DNA from: VXYL01 sp964348085
Lineage (GTDB): Bacteria > Pseudomonadota > Gammaproteobacteria > Pseudomonadales > Azotimanducaceae
Reading direction: 5' to 3'
DNA: 64,000 bases
NCBI GenBank assembly: GCA_964348085.1
Contig: CAYGBI010000003.1
Span: 1-64,000 of the forward strand
The translations under genes were made by a program, and so were the position numbers. A model generated the notes under the pieces. The model worked only from the letters and a program-made list of their open reading frames with translations, did no database searches and was not told where the DNA came from. Shown piece after piece: positions 1-8,118 of this stretch (position 1 is the stretch's first letter; each line of letters opens with the position of its first letter).

Positions 1-2
1 CG

Positions 3-185
3 CTGGTGGAGATGCGCTGGCACGACCCGGCGGCCGGGTCGGACCTGCCGTCGCTCGAAGAGTCGATGGCGGGCGAGCGGCGCGAGTCCGCCCGGGCCGA
101 CCGGGAGTTCGCCCTCCGTCGAGCCGCGGAGCAAAGGAACGCCGAACTTGAGGCGCGTTTGCGCCAGTTGGAAGGCGAGGGCTAG
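3..185 (+). CDS. C-terminal end of a Uma2-family protein (partial)
   Basis: The window opens inside an open frame that stops at the TAG at 183-185. The 60 visible residues contain RW-H-DP-A-A-G-S-DLP-S-L followed by a charged, Arg/Glu/Ala-rich helical tail. The intact Uma2-family protein at 41243-42199 has the same layout, RW-Y-DP-x-x-G-x-DLP-x-L and then a charged helical tail. I therefore read this as the end of a paralogue. The Uma2 fold is a PD-(D/E)XK nuclease-like domain of unclear role, often present in many copies per genome. The catalytic domain lies outside the window. Confidence 0.6.
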   Translation: MVEMRWHDPAAGSDLPSLEESMAGERRESARADREFALRRAAEQRNAELEARLRQLEGEG

Positions 186-189
186 CAGC

Positions 190-403
190 GTGTCGGCTTG
201 GCGGCGTTAGCCGCGAAGTCCGACACGGTGATAGGGCGGCTTGGGTTGGGGCGAAAGGCGATGCCGCTAGGCAGCGGCTTTCGTGGCGCTAGCAGCCCTA
301 CATGTAAGTTGGACTTCGCGGCTGACGCCGCCAAGTCCGACACACTCTAGCGCCACGAAAGCCGTCGCCTACGGGTGCCGCCTTCGCCCCAGCCCAACCG
401 CCC
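190..403. repeat. Large imperfect inverted repeat made of two copies of a dispersed bipartite repeat
   Basis: Left arm: a palindromic module at 190-226 and a second module at 234-292. Right arm: the same two modules in reverse complement at 347-403 and 308-344, with about 15 nt between the arms. The palindromic module can itself fold, with a core of GGACTT-n-GCGGC-loop-GCCGC-n-AAGTCC. Related copies sit at 27818-27952 and 62484-62583. The layout is like REP/BIME elements of gamma-proteobacteria. The rest of the 186-542 gap shows no gene; the effector-like gene starts at 543. Confidence 0.75.
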
Positions 404-542
404 GCCAGCCCAGCCGTCGCCGCACCAAGGCGACGAAACCTTTGCTCCGGCAGCGCGTCTCATAGACCGTGACATTCGCGTTGTGTACCATGTTTTGCGC
501 GTAGTGCATTTCGGCGAGAATTACGCAGGTATGGAATAGCCC

Positions 543-3500
543 ATGTCCTCGAATAACGGTGCAGCGGCAGCAGGCAGCGCCAATGGTGCCGCGACCGGCT
601 CGTCCGCCAACGGTGCCGCCAATGGTTCGTCCACCAACGGCATCGCGAACGGTTCGCCCGCCGTAGCCGAGGAACGCTATGCGATGGAGGTGCGCGCCGA
701 GGTGCTGAAGTGCATCTCCGCCGCCGACGGCTACCGTCGCGGCGCCTCGGATCGGCTCGAGATTGGCCACCCCGCCGTGGACGGCGCGGAAACCTCCTCC
801 GAGACCGTGGCCGGCAAGGAGACCGTACGCATTGGCGGTGACCTGCGGGAGGAAGTCACTCGCGGGCGCAACAACCGCATGGCGCGTCAGGAGAGCGTCT
901 TCGAGCAGCACCTCAAGCTCCACGGACACGGCGATATGGTGCTCCTCGGCGGCGCCATGAACGACGTTCAACTCGGCGGCGGATTCCTCGCCGCCGGCAT
1001 GAGCGACGACCTCACCATCGGCGGCGGCGTGCGCACCACCGTACCCGCCGACTTGTGGCTCGCCGGTCTTATCGGCATGGAGGAGAAGTTCGCTACCGGT
1101 GCCGCCGACGGCGCACTCGTCGAACTCTACGGCGTTGCCATGGAGCGCGAGTACGCCTTCGGCGCTCACGCCTACGGCGTGGCGGTGTTCAACGGCACCC
1201 TCTACACCACCACCGCCGCCGGCTTTCGGCCGCTGTTCAAGGTGCAGACGGGGGTGCGCAACCATGTCCCCGGGGGCGGCGGCGGGAGCGGCGGCTCGGC
1301 TTCCGCGCCGGCGGCGCCGCCGGCGGCCGCGCCACCGCCGGTCGGCATATTGGCCACCGCGGCCAGAGCGGGGCGCCATTACAACGATATGGCGCGGATC
1401 ACCGACGCAGCGCATGTCGCGGACGCCGCCGCGGACGCTGCCGACGCGCGCCACCTCGACGTGTCGGACCTACTCGACGACGTGATGGTGATCGCTCGCA
1501 CCGTTAACGAAGGCGGGTCGCTGGACGAATCCGACGAGTTGCGGCGCTTGGAAGAGGTCGTCGGCGCCCTCGAGCAGATCGATGAAACCTTCGACGCCCG
1601 ACGAGTGGGCGTGGACGAAGCTGCCGGCCCAGGTGTGCGGAACGGCGCCGATGAGGTGGCGGATGTCGATTGGGTTCACCGGGTAAACGGCGACGAAGCC
1701 GGCCAGCAGGCGGACGAGGGCGCCCACGCGAATGCGGACGATGCCGCGCGGGCGAATGACGCCCCGCCGGCCCCGGCGGCGGATGCGCCCGTCATGCTGC
1801 CGCCCCGCTTCTACCGGGATGGCTTTATTCAGGCGCTCGAGGATGCCAACGCCGCGGCAACGAGGCGATTGCAGCAACTGGACGCCAACGACCCCGACGT
1901 GCCCGCAATACGCGCTGAAATCGACGCCCGGAACCTCGCCATCAGTGAAGTCCGCGCCGGGCGCGACCCCCGCCAAGCGCTGCGGTCGACCATTGCGAAC
2001 CTCAACCACACCCTCGGCCCCGGCAGCGTCCAAGCCCAGAACTACCAAGAGCTGCTCAACTACTTCAACGGCGCCAATATCTTCGACGCGGCGAACCAGA
2101 ACGTCCCGGCATACCTCGACGTCAGCGGCTTGGCAGCAAAGTGGAACACCGCCACAGACCGTTACGGCGCTCAGCTCGACGCCGCGCAACCCCGTCCTGG
2201 AGTGGTCCGCACGGCGGAGCAGATGGCGCAGATGGAGGCGGCCGCAGACGTCGAAGGCTACCTCCGCCAAGCCTACGCCAACCTCTCCGCGGCCCGAGAT
2301 CCACGCCCGGAACTGACCCGGCACGCGACCGAACTTGAAGCAGCCGGGTTCGCCCAAGAGGCGGTTATCCTGCGGGTCTGGGCGGACGAATACACGCTGC
2401 TGCTGCGCAACACCCCGCCCCCGCCGGGCGTGGTACCGCCGCCGGCGCTCGCGACCACCGTTCTCGGCCGTGGCGAAGACGCAGCCGCCACCACCTGGCA
2501 ACGGCTGCTCGAGCTGCGCGAACAGGCCGACCTCAACTTCCAGGAAACCGCGAGCGAACTGGCAAAGGGAAGCGACATCTCGCCGTACGGAGCGCACCTG
2601 CGCGGCCAACTGGCCGCCCAAGAGGCGGTTCTAGAGATCAGGGACATGGGCCGGCGGTTGCTCACGCCGTATCTCGACGAGGCTGGCCTCGAGGAAATGC
2701 ATCACTTCGCCGACGGTGGCTCCCGTGCTCGTGGCATAAATCGGCCATTCGACACGCGGCTTCGGTTCGTGGAGGCCATGGAGGAGGCACGCGCGGCCGG
2801 CGACTACGATACCGTCATTTACATGCAACGCTCGCTCGACAACTTCGACGCCTACGTCGCCCGAGAAACCCAAGAACTCGCGAATCTCTTGGACAGCTAC
2901 CACCACTGGGAAGGCGTGCCGCTGCCGGCGCATATCGACCAAGATGCGCTCGCGCAGGCAATGTCGATGCAAATGGCGGATATCCAAGCCCAGATGATCG
3001 ATGCGCCAATGAGCGAGCAGGCCGCCTACAACTACCAGTTTTTGGGGTTCAACGACAGCTTGGAGCAAGTCAACGCCGGCAGGAACCCGCTGATTGTCAT
3101 CGACCAGAAAATCGACATGCTCCGCCACGGCATAGAGCACCTCGAATCGGAGAAGCATGCGGAGTTGGCGGCCTACGAACAGTTCCGCCGGACGCTAGCG
3201 GAGATGATGGCCAATCCCGCCTACCGCGGCAGTCCGCCGGTGAACCCCGAGTTTCCACCGGCGACCGGCGGCTTCTTGGACGCGCTGGCGTCTCTGCGCA
3301 CGGGCGAAAACTCCCCGGCCGCGGAGCGGGCGTTGGCGAGCGCCGACGATGCCGTCGCGGAGATGGCGAACCTCAAGCTCCAAGAGGCGCGCCGGCAACT
3401 CGGGTTGCCGCCCGTCGAGCCCGGCACGGCGGCGCAGTCACGCGCCCGTCTCGTGGCGCTGCGCGATGAGCTGATCCAGAACAACGGCAAATGGCGGCAA

Positions 3501-6470
3501 ATCTGGATGCTGGACCAAGCGATAAAAAGCTTGGACGCCGACGCCACGCGCCTCATCGAAGACGCCATAAAGTATGCCCAGAGTCTGCCGGCGGGTGCGA
3601 CCGACATGCCCACGGACTACAGCCTCTATGCGAGATACATACCGGGTCAAGGCGATCAACTGCCGGATGCGGAAGACGCGGCAGACCTCCCGAGGCTAGG
3701 CGACGGCAGCGAGCCGCCGCCGCTGCCGCCTCGCACCGACGACATGTATCTCTTGGTGGAAGACCCGAGCGGTGCGCTGGACGCAGGCGCCGTAGAGAAC
3801 GACGTCCACCAGCTTGCGGTAGAGAATGGCTACGAGGCTATACCGGGAATCGAGCGCCCCCCGGAGGTGAGTGAAGAAGACGACCTGTATTCGCAAATCG
3901 CGGACAACAGCCGAAGAGCTGGCGATGTGGACGATGCCCCGCCGCCACCGCCGCCCGGCAGACGCGCGCCGGATGCCGACGACAACTACTTCGAGATCAC
4001 CCGGACCGGGACGGGCGCCGCGGCCTCCGGCAACGACGGCGGCGGAAGCTGGACCGCCCGGCTGAAACGCTGGCTGCAGAAACTGAGACAGCCCGCCGTG
4101 GAAGAAGACCCCTACGCGGTCGTCCAACCCGCGGTGCGGATGTCGTCGAAAACCGCCGCCGACGGCTCGGACGGTGCCGACGGCGTGCGAGGCTGGCGCT
4201 CGCCGGAGACCACGGATGGCGGTGCCCGGCCGCGCAAGAACGCCGACGGCGTGGCTTGGAGTGGCGAGCAAGGTCCCGATCCCGTCTATTCCTACGCCAC
4301 CACCCAAGCAAACTGGCACAGCCGCTCCGGCAAGACGGTTCAGGAGGCCGACCCGGATCGATTCCACCGGCTTAAAGGTCGGAAGGAGCACATGCAAGTC
4401 ATGGTCGACGATCCCGCGGCCGGCGAGCGCTACCGAGTTCGCATATCTGCGGCAGCTCAAGAGATGATCGACAACGATGAGCTGGAGCTTGTGGTCTACA
4501 CCCTGAGCGGCAAACGGCTTAGTCCCGACGAGTACGACGTCATCGCCGCTGCCCGGCCACCACCAAAGCCGAGCGCCGACATAGACGACATCATACGCCA
4601 CGTTCGGGAACGGCGGGCGCTACGGGAGCAGGGGCTGGCCGGCTGGGTGGGCAACGCCGGCCAAGCTTCGGGACGGTCGGAGGACCTGCGGCCCGTGCTC
4701 GCCGGCATACCCGAGGGCAGGACGGCGGTGGCGCCGCCACCGCTGCCGCCGGGCAAGCCACGGTTCGAGGAAGACTATGGCGACGCCGTAGCCGGGTATT
4801 TCGTCGCCGCCGCCGGCGACACTAGCGCCGGGGTCGATCCCACGGACGCCAGCCGTCCCGCTGGCGACTTGGCCGCCGAAACGGCTCGCTTGGAGCCGAC
4901 ACCGGTCGAACCGCCAACCGACACACCCACCCTTTCGCCGCCCGACGAGGCCGCCAAGGAAGAGGCGCTCTTCGTTCGACCCGCCGACAACGCCGTCGCG
5001 GCCGAGGAGCCAAGCGACACGAACGTCGTCAACACCGTTCTGCACGCCATCGAACCGGAAGCCGACACCGTCAACGTTCGGCGCCTTGAGGCCGCCAACG
5101 ACCGACCTGCCAACGACCTCGCGGCGCGCAACCTAGCACTGTACGGTCCCCAAGGCGGACGCGAGGCTCCGGAGGTCGTCGCTTGGGGCGACTCCCGACG
5201 CGTCGCGACAGCGAGCGAGAACGGGGCGCGCGGAGAATGGGATTCGCTCGACAGCGCACACAAGCTGGCAGACATGGTGGACGCCGACCCCGACGCGCTG
5301 ACCCGGATCCGGGCTGGCGAATTGGACGGCGAGTTCTCGGCGTGGCTCGACCAAACCACCGAGAGCGACTGGAACAGCTTGATCGACCAGTTGGGCGACG
5401 ACGACCCTTGGGGCGAACTGATCCAGCGGTATAACGTCGACGACGCGGCAGGGCCAAACGCGGCCGACGACGCGGCCCTCGGCGACGAGTTCGTCGCGGG
5501 CGCGGACGAGGCCGCGACGACCGGCGACGAAGGTGCGGCGGCGGCAGATGAGGCCGCGGCAACGGTTGACGAAGCCCGCGACGAAGCGCAGCAAGGCATG
5601 GTGCGAGAGTGGGGCTTGCAATGGGTGGCATACGACCAGCGTACAGAGGAAATTGCCGCGCAGATCGTCGCCCGACGATTCGGCCGGCCGCTCACCCAAG
5701 GCGAGCAATCGGAGGTAAACGAATACATCCGCCAGATTGCCAGGCAGCTTGCGCCCGATGATCCTCTGGCGGCGGAGATCGAACGCTGGGAGGCTCGCGT
5801 CGAAGTCGAGCGTTTGCTACGCCAAGGCATAACGGATATCTCCGCCGGCCGCGACCCTCGACCCGAACTTGCCGAGCAAATCGAGCTGTTTGAAGCGTAC
5901 CGATTCAGGGACGGCGGCACCGGCCACGACGAAGCGCAGATACTGCGCGATCTCTCGGACGAATACACCCGGCTGTTCGACAGTACGGCGCTTCCTGAGG
6001 AAGCGGGCGTTGCGGACGAAGCGGTTGTCGTGGGTTCGGGGGCGGGCGCAGCAGCACAGCCGGACACCACTGAACTAAGGCGCAGCGTGCTCAACACGAT
6101 GGCGTACCACACCAACACCAACGAGGAAGCCGCGCGGCGAATCGTGGCCGACCGGTTTGGCAGGGCGCTGCGGCAGGACGAACTCCCCTTGGTCGACACC
6201 TATCTCGATCAGATCGCTGCTCAGTTGCCGGCCGGCGATCCCCTGCTCGCCCGCATCGAACGACTAGATGCGGCCACCGCCGTCGAAGACGGATTGCGGC
6301 AAGCCTTCTCCGACTTGGTCGACGGGGTGGACCCTAGCATTGAACTCACCCGGTACGCCGAGAGCATCGAAGCCATGACCTTCGCCGACGGCGGCACCGG
6401 CTACAACGAGGCGCAGGTGCTCTGGGATCTAGTGAACCAGTACAACGAGCTTGCCGGTCTCGTTGGCTGA
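543..6470 (+). CDS. Giant T6SS-linked protein, candidate effector with host-type linear motifs
   Basis: This 1975-aa protein belongs to no family I can name. Residues 1-40 are an Ala/Asn/Gly/Ser linker. Residues about 45-240 show repeats such as ETV-x-G-K-E-T-V-x-I-G-G-D, as in the beta-helical VgrG/gp5 needle, followed by a Gly/Pro linker. Long helical stretches follow, with a recurring GRDPR-type motif near 475, 585, 840 and 1770. Residues 1055-1420 are acidic and disordered-looking. They carry tyrosines in Y-x-x-hydrophobic context (Y1069, Y1097, Y1116, Y1149, Y1191, Y1331) and proline ligands at 1058-1064, 1133-1141 and 1398-1407. The C-terminus is a duplicated helical module (about 1697-1815 and 1855-1975). 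There is no signal peptide. It lies just upstream of the hcp-vgrG operon, so a T6SS cargo is likely by context. No toxin active site is visible. The start ATG at 543 has only a weak ribosome site. Confidence 0.6.
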   Translation: MSSNNGAAAAGSANGAATGSSANGAANGSSTNGIANGSPAVAEERYAMEVRAEVLKCISAADGYRRGASDRLEIGHPAVDGAETSSETVAGKETVRIGGDLREEVTRGRNNRMARQESVFEQHLKLHGHGDMVLLGGAMNDVQLGGGFLAAGMSDDLTIGGGVRTTVPADLWLAGLIGMEEKFATGAADGALVELYGVAMEREYAFGAHAYGVAVFNGTLYTTTAAGFRPLFKVQTGVRNHVPGGGGGSGGSASAPAAPPAAAPPPVGILATAARAGRHYNDMARITDAAHVADAAADAADARHLDVSDLLDDVMVIARTVNEGGSLDESDELRRLEEVVGALEQIDETFDARRVGVDEAAGPGVRNGADEVADVDWVHRVNGDEAGQQADEGAHANADDAARANDAPPAPAADAPVMLPPRFYRDGFIQALEDANAAATRRLQQLDANDPDVPAIRAEIDARNLAISEVRAGRDPRQALRSTIANLNHTLGPGSVQAQNYQELLNYFNGANIFDAANQNVPAYLDVSGLAAKWNTATDRYGAQLDAAQPRPGVVRTAEQMAQMEAAADVEGYLRQAYANLSAARDPRPELTRHATELEAAGFAQEAVILRVWADEYTLLLRNTPPPPGVVPPPALATTVLGRGEDAAATTWQRLLELREQADLNFQETASELAKGSDISPYGAHLRGQLAAQEAVLEIRDMGRRLLTPYLDEAGLEEMHHFADGGSRARGINRPFDTRLRFVEAMEEARAAGDYDTVIYMQRSLDNFDAYVARETQELANLLDSYHHWEGVPLPAHIDQDALAQAMSMQMADIQAQMIDAPMSEQAAYNYQFLGFNDSLEQVNAGRNPLIVIDQKIDMLRHGIEHLESEKHAELAAYEQFRRTLAEMMANPAYRGSPPVNPEFPPATGGFLDALASLRTGENSPAAERALASADDAVAEMANLKLQEARRQLGLPPVEPGTAAQSRARLVALRDELIQNNGKWRQIWMLDQAIKSLDADATRLIEDAIKYAQSLPAGATDMPTDYSLYARYIPGQGDQLPDAEDAADLPRLGDGSEPPPLPPRTDDMYLLVEDPSGALDAGAVENDVHQLAVENGYEAIPGIERPPEVSEEDDLYSQIADNSRRAGDVDDAPPPPPPGRRAPDADDNYFEITRTGTGAAASGNDGGGSWTARLKRWLQKLRQPAVEEDPYAVVQPAVRMSSKTAADGSDGADGVRGWRSPETTDGGARPRKNADGVAWSGEQGPDPVYSYATTQANWHSRSGKTVQEADPDRFHRLKGRKEHMQVMVDDPAAGERYRVRISAAAQEMIDNDELELVVYTLSGKRLSPDEYDVIAAARPPPKPSADIDDIIRHVRERRALREQGLAGWVGNAGQASGRSEDLRPVLAGIPEGRTAVAPPPLPPGKPRFEEDYGDAVAGYFVAAAGDTSAGVDPTDASRPAGDLAAETARLEPTPVEPPTDTPTLSPPDEAAKEEALFVRPADNAVAAEEPSDTNVVNTVLHAIEPEADTVNVRRLEAANDRPANDLAARNLALYGPQGGREAPEVVAWGDSRRVATASENGARGEWDSLDSAHKLADMVDADPDALTRIRAGELDGEFSAWLDQTTESDWNSLIDQLGDDDPWGELIQRYNVDDAAGPNAADDAALGDEFVAGADEAATTGDEGAAAADEAAATVDEARDEAQQGMVREWGLQWVAYDQRTEEIAAQIVARRFGRPLTQGEQSEVNEYIRQIARQLAPDDPLAAEIERWEARVEVERLLRQGITDISAGRDPRPELAEQIELFEAYRFRDGGTGHDEAQILRDLSDEYTRLFDSTALPEEAGVADEAVVVGSGAGAAAQPDTTELRRSVLNTMAYHTNTNEEAARRIVADRFGRALRQDELPLVDTYLDQIAAQLPAGDPLLARIERLDAATAVEDGLRQAFSDLVDGVDPSIELTRYAESIEAMTFADGGTGYNEAQVLWDLVNQYNELAGLVG

Positions 6471-6500
6471 AGTGCGACGCACCGATGCCCTGACTTAGGG

Positions 6501-6516
6501 CGGTCCTTAAGGACCG
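6501..6516. terminator. Stem with TTAA loop after the giant gene
   Basis: CGGTCCTTAAGGACCG is a perfect 16-nt palindrome, or a 6-bp GC-rich stem with a TTAA loop, 31 nt after the stop of the giant gene. It could end that transcript. There is no T-tract downstream, so a protein-binding site is an alternative. Confidence 0.4.
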
Positions 6517-6654
6517 TCGCCGTCCCCTCCCCCAACAGGTAACTTCACCGCCGGCGTAAGTACCGTCGGCATGGCGCGTAGGCGTTCGACTAGGCCTTTT
6601 TCGACCAATTCGCGACCGCCGGACTGAGTGCGCCGCCAAACCCCTTCAGAGGTA

Positions 6655-6780
6655 AAATAAGTATCAATTAGTTCAAATTGATACGAAACTACAAAGATGC
6701 TTCACCGTGGATTTGTTCTATTTGATACTACTAGTACATTTTTGATACTTATTTATCTTCAAAACAGCCCTGAAATTATT
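6655..6780 (+). promoter_or_regulatory. AT-rich control region with repeated TTGATAC boxes upstream of hcp1
   Basis: This stretch is strikingly AT-rich against a GC-rich background. GTATCAATT (6661-6669) and AATTGATAC (6676-6684) form a perfect inverted repeat with a 6-nt spacer. Two more TTGATAC copies follow at 6722-6728 and 6742-6748, 20 nt apart. TTGATA is also close to a sigma70 -35 hexamer; TTGATA at 6722 with TACTTA at 6746 is one possible promoter with an 18-nt spacer. The region lies 62-180 nt upstream of the hcp1 start and probably controls the whole hcp-vgrG operon. The binding protein is unknown. The rest of 6471-6841 shows no gene. Confidence 0.5.
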
Positions 6781-6841
6781 CAAATATAGGCGTAGCGTTG
6801 CGGTCCAAGCTATCACTGAAACCAAAAACGGAGAAAGCCAA

Positions 6842-7495
6842 ATGGCGATCATCGCAATAGAAATCAACAAGACCGGCTTCGAAGGCGAATGCACCATTCC
6901 GGGCTACGTCGGCAAGATCGACGCGATCGGCATCCGGGAAGCCATCGAGATCAGCGTCCCGCAAACGCCGGGCGGTACCAGCGCCGCCGGTGCCGGGTTG
7001 CGCGGCCGGCATGCCGACATCGAGTTGACGCGCTACCACGACAAGGCGAGCCCCAAGCTCTTCGAGGCGTGTTCCGCATCGCTCGACTTGGGCGACGTGC
7101 GCATCCACCTGTTCCGCACGCTCGAAACCGGCGTGCAGGTGTACATGAGCTACACGCTGGCGTCGACCTACATCAGCCGCATCGAGCGGGCGACGCTGGA
7201 CGAAAACGGCGTCGGCTTGCTGCCCAACCTCAACACCTCGGTTAGAGGCGCCCCGCCACCGGCATCGAATACCGGCATCGCCTCTCTCGTAGCGCCACTG
7301 GTTACCACGCAAACCAGTACCACGCGCGAAGTGGTGCGGTCCGCTTACGGTTTGCAGCCGGGCACGCCGACCAATCTCGAGATCGAGCGCGTGTGGCTGG
7401 ACGCCAACAGGATCACTTGGACCTACACCAGCTTCTCGTCCGGCATGGCGGCCGGCAACACCGAGCGTACCGTAACCCTCAGAGAGACCGCTTAG
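6842..7495 (+). CDS. hcp1: Hcp-family T6SS tube protein, long form (Hcp1)
   Basis: Hcp (TssD) hexamers stack into the inner tube that the contracting sheath expels. The 217-aa protein has the Hcp order: a MAIIAIEI first strand, KIDAIGI near residue 25, a central ELTRYHDKASPKL stretch, and a C-terminal W-T-Y-T strand. Canonical Hcp is about 160-170 aa. The surplus is a loop at about residues 133-165, rich in Pro, Ala, Ser and Thr. GGAGAAAG lies just upstream of the ATG. The gene is first in an operon with a second hcp and two vgrG genes. Confidence 0.85.
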   Translation: MAIIAIEINKTGFEGECTIPGYVGKIDAIGIREAIEISVPQTPGGTSAAGAGLRGRHADIELTRYHDKASPKLFEACSASLDLGDVRIHLFRTLETGVQVYMSYTLASTYISRIERATLDENGVGLLPNLNTSVRGAPPPASNTGIASLVAPLVTTQTSTTREVVRSAYGLQPGTPTNLEIERVWLDANRITWTYTSFSSGMAAGNTERTVTLRETA

Positions 7496-7540
7496 TCGGT
7501 CGCCTCTGTACAACCCTTCACACCCAAGGAGAACCAAAAC

Positions 7541-8023
7541 ATGTCGAACATCCTGGTCAAAATCGACACCATCCCGGGCGAGGCGCAAGTCGCCGAGCAC
7601 GTGGACGAAATCCAGTGCCTGACGATGCGCCACGCCATCGTCCAACCCTCGGTTTCGACGGCGGTGCGCGTCGAGGGCACGTCCAAGCACGGGCCGATCG
7701 AGCTCACCCACGTCGTCGACAAGGCGTCCCCGCTGCTGCGGGAAGCCGCCACCATGGGCACCAGCCTAGGCACGGTCGTCATCTCGCGCATGAGCACCGT
7801 CGGCGGGCAATCCAAGGCGGTGGAAACCATCACCCTGAACAACGCCTACGCCGTGCGGGTAGACGTGGACACGCCACTCAACCCTACCTCCAACGAACTC
7901 GTCGATGAACCGCTCGAGACGTTCGCGCTGGAGTACACCGACATCACCTGGGAGCACAAGCAGTTCGTGGGTCAGATGGAGCAGGGACAGACCAGTGGCA
8001 CCTGGAGCACACTGACGGGCTAA
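7541..8023 (+). CDS. hcp2: Hcp-family T6SS tube protein, standard length (Hcp2)
   Basis: At 160 aa this matches the usual Hcp length. Its pattern follows Hcp1: ILVKIDTIPGEA at the start, ELTHVVDKASPLL in the middle and DITWEHKQF near the end. That shared DKASP segment shows the two genes are paralogues. The start has a strong AAGGAGA site 11 nt upstream. Two different Hcp proteins in one operon suggest either mixed tubes or cargo-specific tubes; the sequence does not decide which. Confidence 0.9.
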   Translation: MSNILVKIDTIPGEAQVAEHVDEIQCLTMRHAIVQPSVSTAVRVEGTSKHGPIELTHVVDKASPLLREAATMGTSLGTVVISRMSTVGGQSKAVETITLNNAYAVRVDVDTPLNPTSNELVDEPLETFALEYTDITWEHKQFVGQMEQGQTSGTWSTLTG

Positions 8024-8060
8024 ACGATGTGCGAGCGACCCTGCCGGGGACCGCTGAGCG

Positions 8061-8095
8061 AAACGGCTTCGGCTTTGCATGGCCGAAGCCGCTTT
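8061..8095 (+). terminator. Strong hairpin between hcp2 and vgrG1
   Basis: CGGCTTCGGC (8064-8073) and GCCGAAGCCG (8082-8091) form a perfect 10-bp stem with an 8-nt loop. It is flanked by AAA on the left and CTTT on the right, the shape of an intrinsic terminator with a short T-run. It lies in the 95-nt gap before vgrG1. It probably attenuates transcription, so that the tube protein mRNA is made in excess over the spike mRNA, or protects the 3' end of the hcp message. Confidence 0.65.
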
Positions 8096-8118
8096 CGCCT
8101 TTGCTGCGAGGGTAACCA

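Noticed and set aside
190..403. CRISPR array
   Set aside because: Only one inverted pair of long modules, no regular repeats with spacers, no cas genes.
4775..6199. 474-aa minus-strand frame opposite the giant protein
   Set aside because: Ser/Ala/Arg-rich shadow of a GC-rich gene; no domain, no ribosome site, and the sense frame is coherent.
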